Assembly (NCBI GenBank): GCA_014529385.2
Contig: CM043956.1
Coordinates: 90,600,721 to 90,660,720, forward strand
Length of the DNA stretch: 60,000 nucleotides
Direction: 5' to 3'
Source: Adiantum capillus-veneris
Lineage: Eukaryota; Streptophyta; Polypodiopsida; Polypodiales; Pteridaceae
Position numbers and translations under genes: made by a program. Below the pieces are notes generated by a model. It saw only the letters and a program-made list of their open reading frames with translations, had not been told where the DNA came from and did not search any database. The stretch's first letter is position 1. Each line of letters begins with the position of its first letter. Shown here one piece after another: positions 56,442 to 60,000 of this stretch.

Positions 56442-58031
56442 TGTAACATTTAAATGGCCTAAAATCTTATTTGTAGCGGAAATTAGCATGAACATAGTGG
56501 GCATTTCATTAGAATAGATTCCTAATGAGAATTATAAGAGTGCTTGGGTGGAGGAGCAACAAAAAGCATAACACCTAGTTAGAGAGCATCGACAATACTT
56601 TCAAAAGAGAGAGCAATTAAGCTATTGACAACAGTTGAGGACCGGATTTGCATGGAGCCGGTCCCCCCTCCAAAAGGCTTTGTATTATGGTTTCTCCCAT
56701 CAAGAGAGACATTGTACAATACAATTCTTTGTGTTCCTTCAAGACTAGCTAGTGCAATGAAGATGGAAGCTTCATACACCAAGCAAAACACTTAATCAAA
56801 CACAACTTGAATTATCCCCGTTCTCAGACCCAAGACCTCACACACCTTCGAAGATGGTGAGAGCTAGCAGGGTATGAGAGTAGATTGAGAGGAAAAAGAA
56901 GTATCTTACGAGAAAGAAGTACATCTCCTCACATAATCACTCATATTAGCATAGCTTAGCTTAGTAATTAGCTTGGTAGAGAAGATGAGCATGCATTGAA
57001 GCTTGGCTCTTGGTTGGATTTGCATCCACATGCCAAGAGAGTGTTGATGTAGGCTTCTATCTCACAAGCTTGGAGTAGGTGATGAGCTCTCCATTAAAGC
57101 TTGGGAGGAGATAGAGTATTTTCCCTTCACACATGGTCAAGTGTGAGAGTGTGTGTGTCAATGCCAAGCAAAAATCAGCCCCCCCCCTCTCTTGGGCGAG
57201 CCCTAGCTGCTAAATAAGTCTGGCTTTTGCCTCATTGGACCTTCCCAGGTCAAGCCAATAGGGATTAAGCAGCATAAGTGATAGCCTTCTGACATGTGTC
57301 CCCCTTTCCCCTTTTGTGAGAGCTTTAGGTAATTAAATAATTAAACTAAACTCTCATTGGACCCCTTTGCCTCCTGGCCAATAGGAATCAGGCAAGCCAT
57401 GGGGCTCCTGAATGCTCATTGGACCCTTTGGGAGACTGCCCAATAGTCTTCTAGGACACTTAATTCTTATTGGTTTCTTTTATTAAATGTTTTTAAATTA
57501 ATTAAAGTAGATTTACTTTAGCTTAATTCTCATTGGTCCACTTCAAGGGTCTTCCAATAGGAATTGGGCACACCTTGTGGGCATCTGGCCTAGGGAGCTG
57601 ACATGTGTCCCTCATTCCCTTTGTGTAAAGGGAGCCTGTGTGTGTGTGTGTGGCTTTCTCTCTCATCCCCTAGCTTTGGGGCTCGCCCCCTCCCATGTAG
57701 GGATGTAGAAAGACTTTTTGGGCACACACTAAGCATCCAATTTTCCCTAAGGTTGACCTTTGGACACAACCTTTGAATTTTGGAACCTTAGCATTTTGGA
57801 AGTCTTAATGGGCTGAACCTTAGGGTCTTTTTAGCCCGTTGTTTCACATGGCTCTTTTGCAGATGGCCCCCCCTTTGGATCCCTATTTTCCCTCTTTTGG
57901 ATCCCTACTGTGGCCGGTCTGCTAACTTAACCAATATTCTATCTTTTTCTCCCTTGGCACTTCCCCACATTAAATGATCAGTTTAATATGAGAAAATCAT
58001 TTAGGAGAATTAGATATTGATTATTATGACA
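56442..58031 (-). repeat. 5' LTR of element B (right copy), 1590 bp
   Basis: Intact TGTCATAATAATC ... AAATGTTACA on the minus strand. It is nearly identical to 49127-50717. Confidence 0.95.
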
Positions 58032-58097
58032 GCATACACATTGTTCGGTCGTGCTGGTGGACTTTCTCGTAGGACCCGTGTCCTTATTACCCCCCGT

Positions 58098-58136
58098 CCC
58101 CCCCCCCCCCCCCCCTTCCCCCCCCCCCGCCCCCCC
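58098..58136 (-). promoter_or_regulatory. Poly-G purine tract of F
   Basis: Runs of 18, 11 and 7 C on the plus strand (poly-G on the element's sense strand) lie between the chromodomain tail and the 3' LTR, where a polypurine tract belongs. It is longer than usual and probably expanded by slippage. Confidence 0.6.
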
Positions 58137-58344
58137 TGGAGAATCGTTTTCGTCCTCAAAAAAAAGTAGGAAAATGTTTCTTAAGTGCGGAGACATTCTC
58201 CCATGTAGAACCTTCTTCAGGTTTATCTAGCCATTTTACCAACACCTGTCGTCTGACATGATGTCTAGTGCGAAGCTCGTGAGAATCCAAAATATTTTTG
58301 GGTTCATGAGGGATGCTTGGTGGTTCTATAATGTCAAATAACAC
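58137..58344 (-). pseudogene. Chromodomain tail of F pol
   Basis: The minus strand reads EPKNILDSHELRTRHHVRRQ, then VLVKWLDKPEEGSTWENVSAL and KKHFPTFF (shown in parts), a chromodomain. This is followed, after a frame change, by text like the usual end of chromovirus pol. It begins almost at the 5' LTR, so a deletion has fused LTR to the pol end. Confidence 0.8.
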
Positions 58345-58355
58345 ACAAGTGTCAA

Positions 58356-58479
58356 TGAAAGGAGGGGAGTAATGCTATGTGCTAGTCTCCACCCAACCAT
58401 GCTATCTCATAGCCTCCCCCTAGCGTACACACTGTCTGACCGTGTTGGTGGCCTTGCCTGTAGGACTCGTGTCCTTACA
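58356..58479 (-). repeat. 5' LTR of element F, 124 bp
   Basis: On the minus strand TGTAAGGACACGAG ... CCTCCTTTCA. It is the best preserved complete copy of this short LTR. Confidence 0.85.
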
Positions 58480-58803
58480 TCCACAGCCCATGAGTTATGA
58501 CGAGAGAAACAAAGAGTGACTTGTAGAATCCACTCATCCTTAATGATGAGGATGAAGGGCCATTTTTTCTCATCAACTGCTTGGGAATTGCAAGGATGCA
58601 CAAAGATTACCTATGCATACGAGAAGTTTACCTCAAGAAACATGCTTATTAAATGTATTAAGAAGCTGAGAATGCAATGATACCTTCTTCAATTCTTGCA
58701 AATGTTGAGCCCGTGCAAGCATTGTAGCCCATTCATTGTCTACAAAGTTACCTATAGTCGATGAATGTGGATCAACCGAACAAATCAAAAACTTAGTAGA
58801 GAA
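58480..58803 (-). pseudogene. MULE/FAR1-like transposase relic, upstream half
   Basis: The minus strand reads EWATMLARAQHLQELKKV, then DEKKWPFILIIKDEWILQV and HNSWAVD before F begins. WAVD followed by ST is the first catalytic Asp region of MULE-type transposases. The rest continues at 49054. The upstream part is replaced by the LTR of element L at 58804. Confidence 0.5.
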
Positions 58804-59031
58804 TGTTACCATATACATGTGGTAGTGATGTGTGTGAACATACAAGGACCGCTGGGGCGTTTTTTCCCTCTTTAGGAGGCAATTTCCCCCGTGCATTAGA
58901 TATACACCCATCACTCTAGGGCTATCTATCTTTTCCATTGCACACTAAGCAATACACTCTCATTTGTGTGCCTTTAACTTCCTTCATCTTCTCCAAGATG
59001 TGTGTGTTTCTCTGCAACCCTAATTCCAACA
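58804..59031 (+). repeat. 5' LTR of element L (Ty1/copia), 228 bp
   Basis: TGTTACCATATACATG ... CTAATTCCAACA, followed by TTGTTATCAGAGAGAG, a decayed tRNA-Met primer site. The partner LTR lies outside the window, so the left end is inferred from the TG, size and loss of MULE sequence. Confidence 0.6.
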
Positions 59032-59293
59032 ATTGTTATCAGAGAGAGTTGCAACCTCTAGGGCTTAGTCACCAACAACTCCAGCACACGCCTGCTCACT
59101 TTCTCCAATTTCAGTGAGCTTTGGCAAGCGTTCACAGGTCGACAAAAATTTGGGAGAGCTCGTAGAGCTTAGTCTGCTCAGATTTCTGATTGGGGCTCAT
59201 TTCGGCCATCGTTTCCACTACAAGCAGCACGTGTTGTTCTCGCTTTGTTTCTCCTCCTTACGAGCAATTTTCACATCAGGTGCAGCATTTACC

Positions 59294-60000
59294 ATGGCTG
59301 ACAACAACACAAATGTGTTCAAGATGTTTGCTGTTGAGGACAGGTTGGATGGGGACAATTACCCTATGTGGGCTTACATGATGCAACATGTTCTTGTGTC
59401 AAAGGGCATCTAGAATATTTTGTAGGGCATTGATGTACGTCCTGGTTCTGAGGATGCGAGCATTGTTGAAATGTTGCATGTCTTGCTGCAAGAATTGCTG
59501 CTATTAGAGTTGTTTTGCCTACGGCAGAACAATCTCGTTGGGATGTAAAGGATGCGCAGGTTCATGCATTGATTGCATTGTCTATGAAGCATACCATTGT
59601 TCCTCACATTTGTTTAGCAAAATCTACAAAACAGGCTTGGGATATTTTGGCTGGTCTTTATGCAAGTCGCAATGAGGCTAAAATTGCTTTGCTGTGTAAA
59701 GAGCTGGAGTCGAAGATTATGCATGAGGAAGATGATATGGACACTTTCCTTGCTGGTGTCAAGGATATCAATGAGCAACTTATTTCTGTAGGTGAAGTCA
59801 TTTCAGACAGTTCCCTTGTGCAGATTGTTCTTGATGCCTTACCAGATTCTTACCAAATTTTTGCTAGTACTTGGAGACTTATGACCCAAGGAAATCCTGA
59901 AGTTGTCAAGTTTGATGCTGATGGGGGCTTTTCACAAGCCAAGCTCCCATACCCCTCTTCTCTCGTCCCCATCCCATGAAAACCCCCTCTTAGGGAGGGA
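59294..60000 (+). pseudogene. Element L copia gag, broken, runs off the window
   Basis: From ATG 59294 the frame reads FAVEDRLDGDNYPMWAYMM, the typical copia gag opening. It meets two TAG stops near 59411 and 59420 (where Trp and Gln are expected), then shifts. 59515-59979 continues with AQVHALIALSMKHTIVPHI, TKQAWDILAGLYAS and EDDMDTFLAGVKDINEQL, the UBN2-type gag domain. Text after about 59925 no longer follows gag. Confidence 0.8.

Larger units (their letters stand above)
49127..58031 (-). mobile_element. Element B: young, nearly complete chromovirus
   Basis: LTRs at 49127-50717 and 56442-58031 differ, by eye, at about five positions in 1590. Flanks are GCATA at 49122-49126 and 58032-58036, a perfect duplication. 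Order on the minus strand is LTR, tRNA-Met primer site, gag with zinc knuckle, protease, RT, RNase H, integrase with chromodomain, purine tract, LTR. One stop and one frameshift separate it from an open polyprotein. It is the most recent event in this part of the window. Confidence 0.95.
49055..58479 (-). mobile_element. Element F: chromovirus remnant with B inserted in its 3' LTR
   Basis: LTRs of about 124 bp at 58356-58479 (5') and 49055-49126 plus 58037-58090 (3', interrupted by B) enclose only about 260 bp of pol tail and a poly-G purine tract. The flanks are TCCAC at 49050-49054 and 58480-58484, a perfect target duplication. The primer site and nearly all of gag-pol are gone. The LTR is the same family as G. 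Confidence 0.85.

Noticed and set aside
58633-58938. 101-codon minus-strand ORF as a gene
   Set aside because: Its first half is the antisense of the copia LTR at 58804-59031; only the second half belongs to the MULE relic.

Overview
The window is land-plant nuclear DNA made almost entirely of nested LTR retrotransposons. The evidence is plant Ty3/gypsy lineages (chromoviruses, a dual-RNase-H Tat-like element, an Athila-type tRNA-Asp primer site), Ty1/copia elements, initiator-Met tRNA primer sites (TGGTATCAGAGC), a MULE-like transposase relic, LRR relics, and very long CT arrays. The density and depth of nesting suggest a large repeat-rich genome (gymnosperm, fern, lycophyte or similar); the species cannot be named from sequence. 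No intact host gene, rRNA, CRISPR array or prokaryotic feature was found. Element letters below are mine.

Left and centre (1-46180). An old minus-strand Ty3/gypsy element (H) is the substrate. Its integrase end is at 1-3242, its RNase H, RT and protease at 14109-16984, and its gag at 44216-46131. Chromovirus G (3243-14108, plus strand, perfect target-site duplication GATCA) is inserted in H. G contains a non-autonomous element E (3928-8891, minus strand, perfect duplication CACTA), which carries the only long undamaged unfamiliar ORF in the window (407 aa, four W[VI]PK motifs). G also contains a small element I that replaced part of G's pol. A chain of four LTRs of one family (J: 16985, 30383, 42269, 43827) splits H between protease and gag. 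Inside the J chain sit a gag-only deletion derivative (A, 20985-26111), a collapsed copia element (D, 26315-29383), a roughly 1-kb segment X in direct and inverted copies, and a 10-kb Tat-like element (C, 31381-41329) inserted in the inverted X copy.

Right (46180-60000). LRR relics are followed by a minus-strand MULE-type transposase relic. The transposase is cut at its WAVD motif by chromovirus remnant F (49055-58479, duplication TCCAC). F's 3' LTR was in turn hit by B (49127-58031, duplication GCATA), a nearly intact chromovirus whose LTRs differ at only about five positions by eye. B's coding region has one stop (Arg CGA to TGA) and one net -1 frameshift. A Ty1/copia element (L) starts at 58804 and runs off the end.

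Reading order in time: H is older than G, and G is older than E. The MULE is older than F, and F is older than B. B is the full-length template from which A-like gag-only copies can be understood. F and G share the same LTR of about 124 bp and belong to one family.
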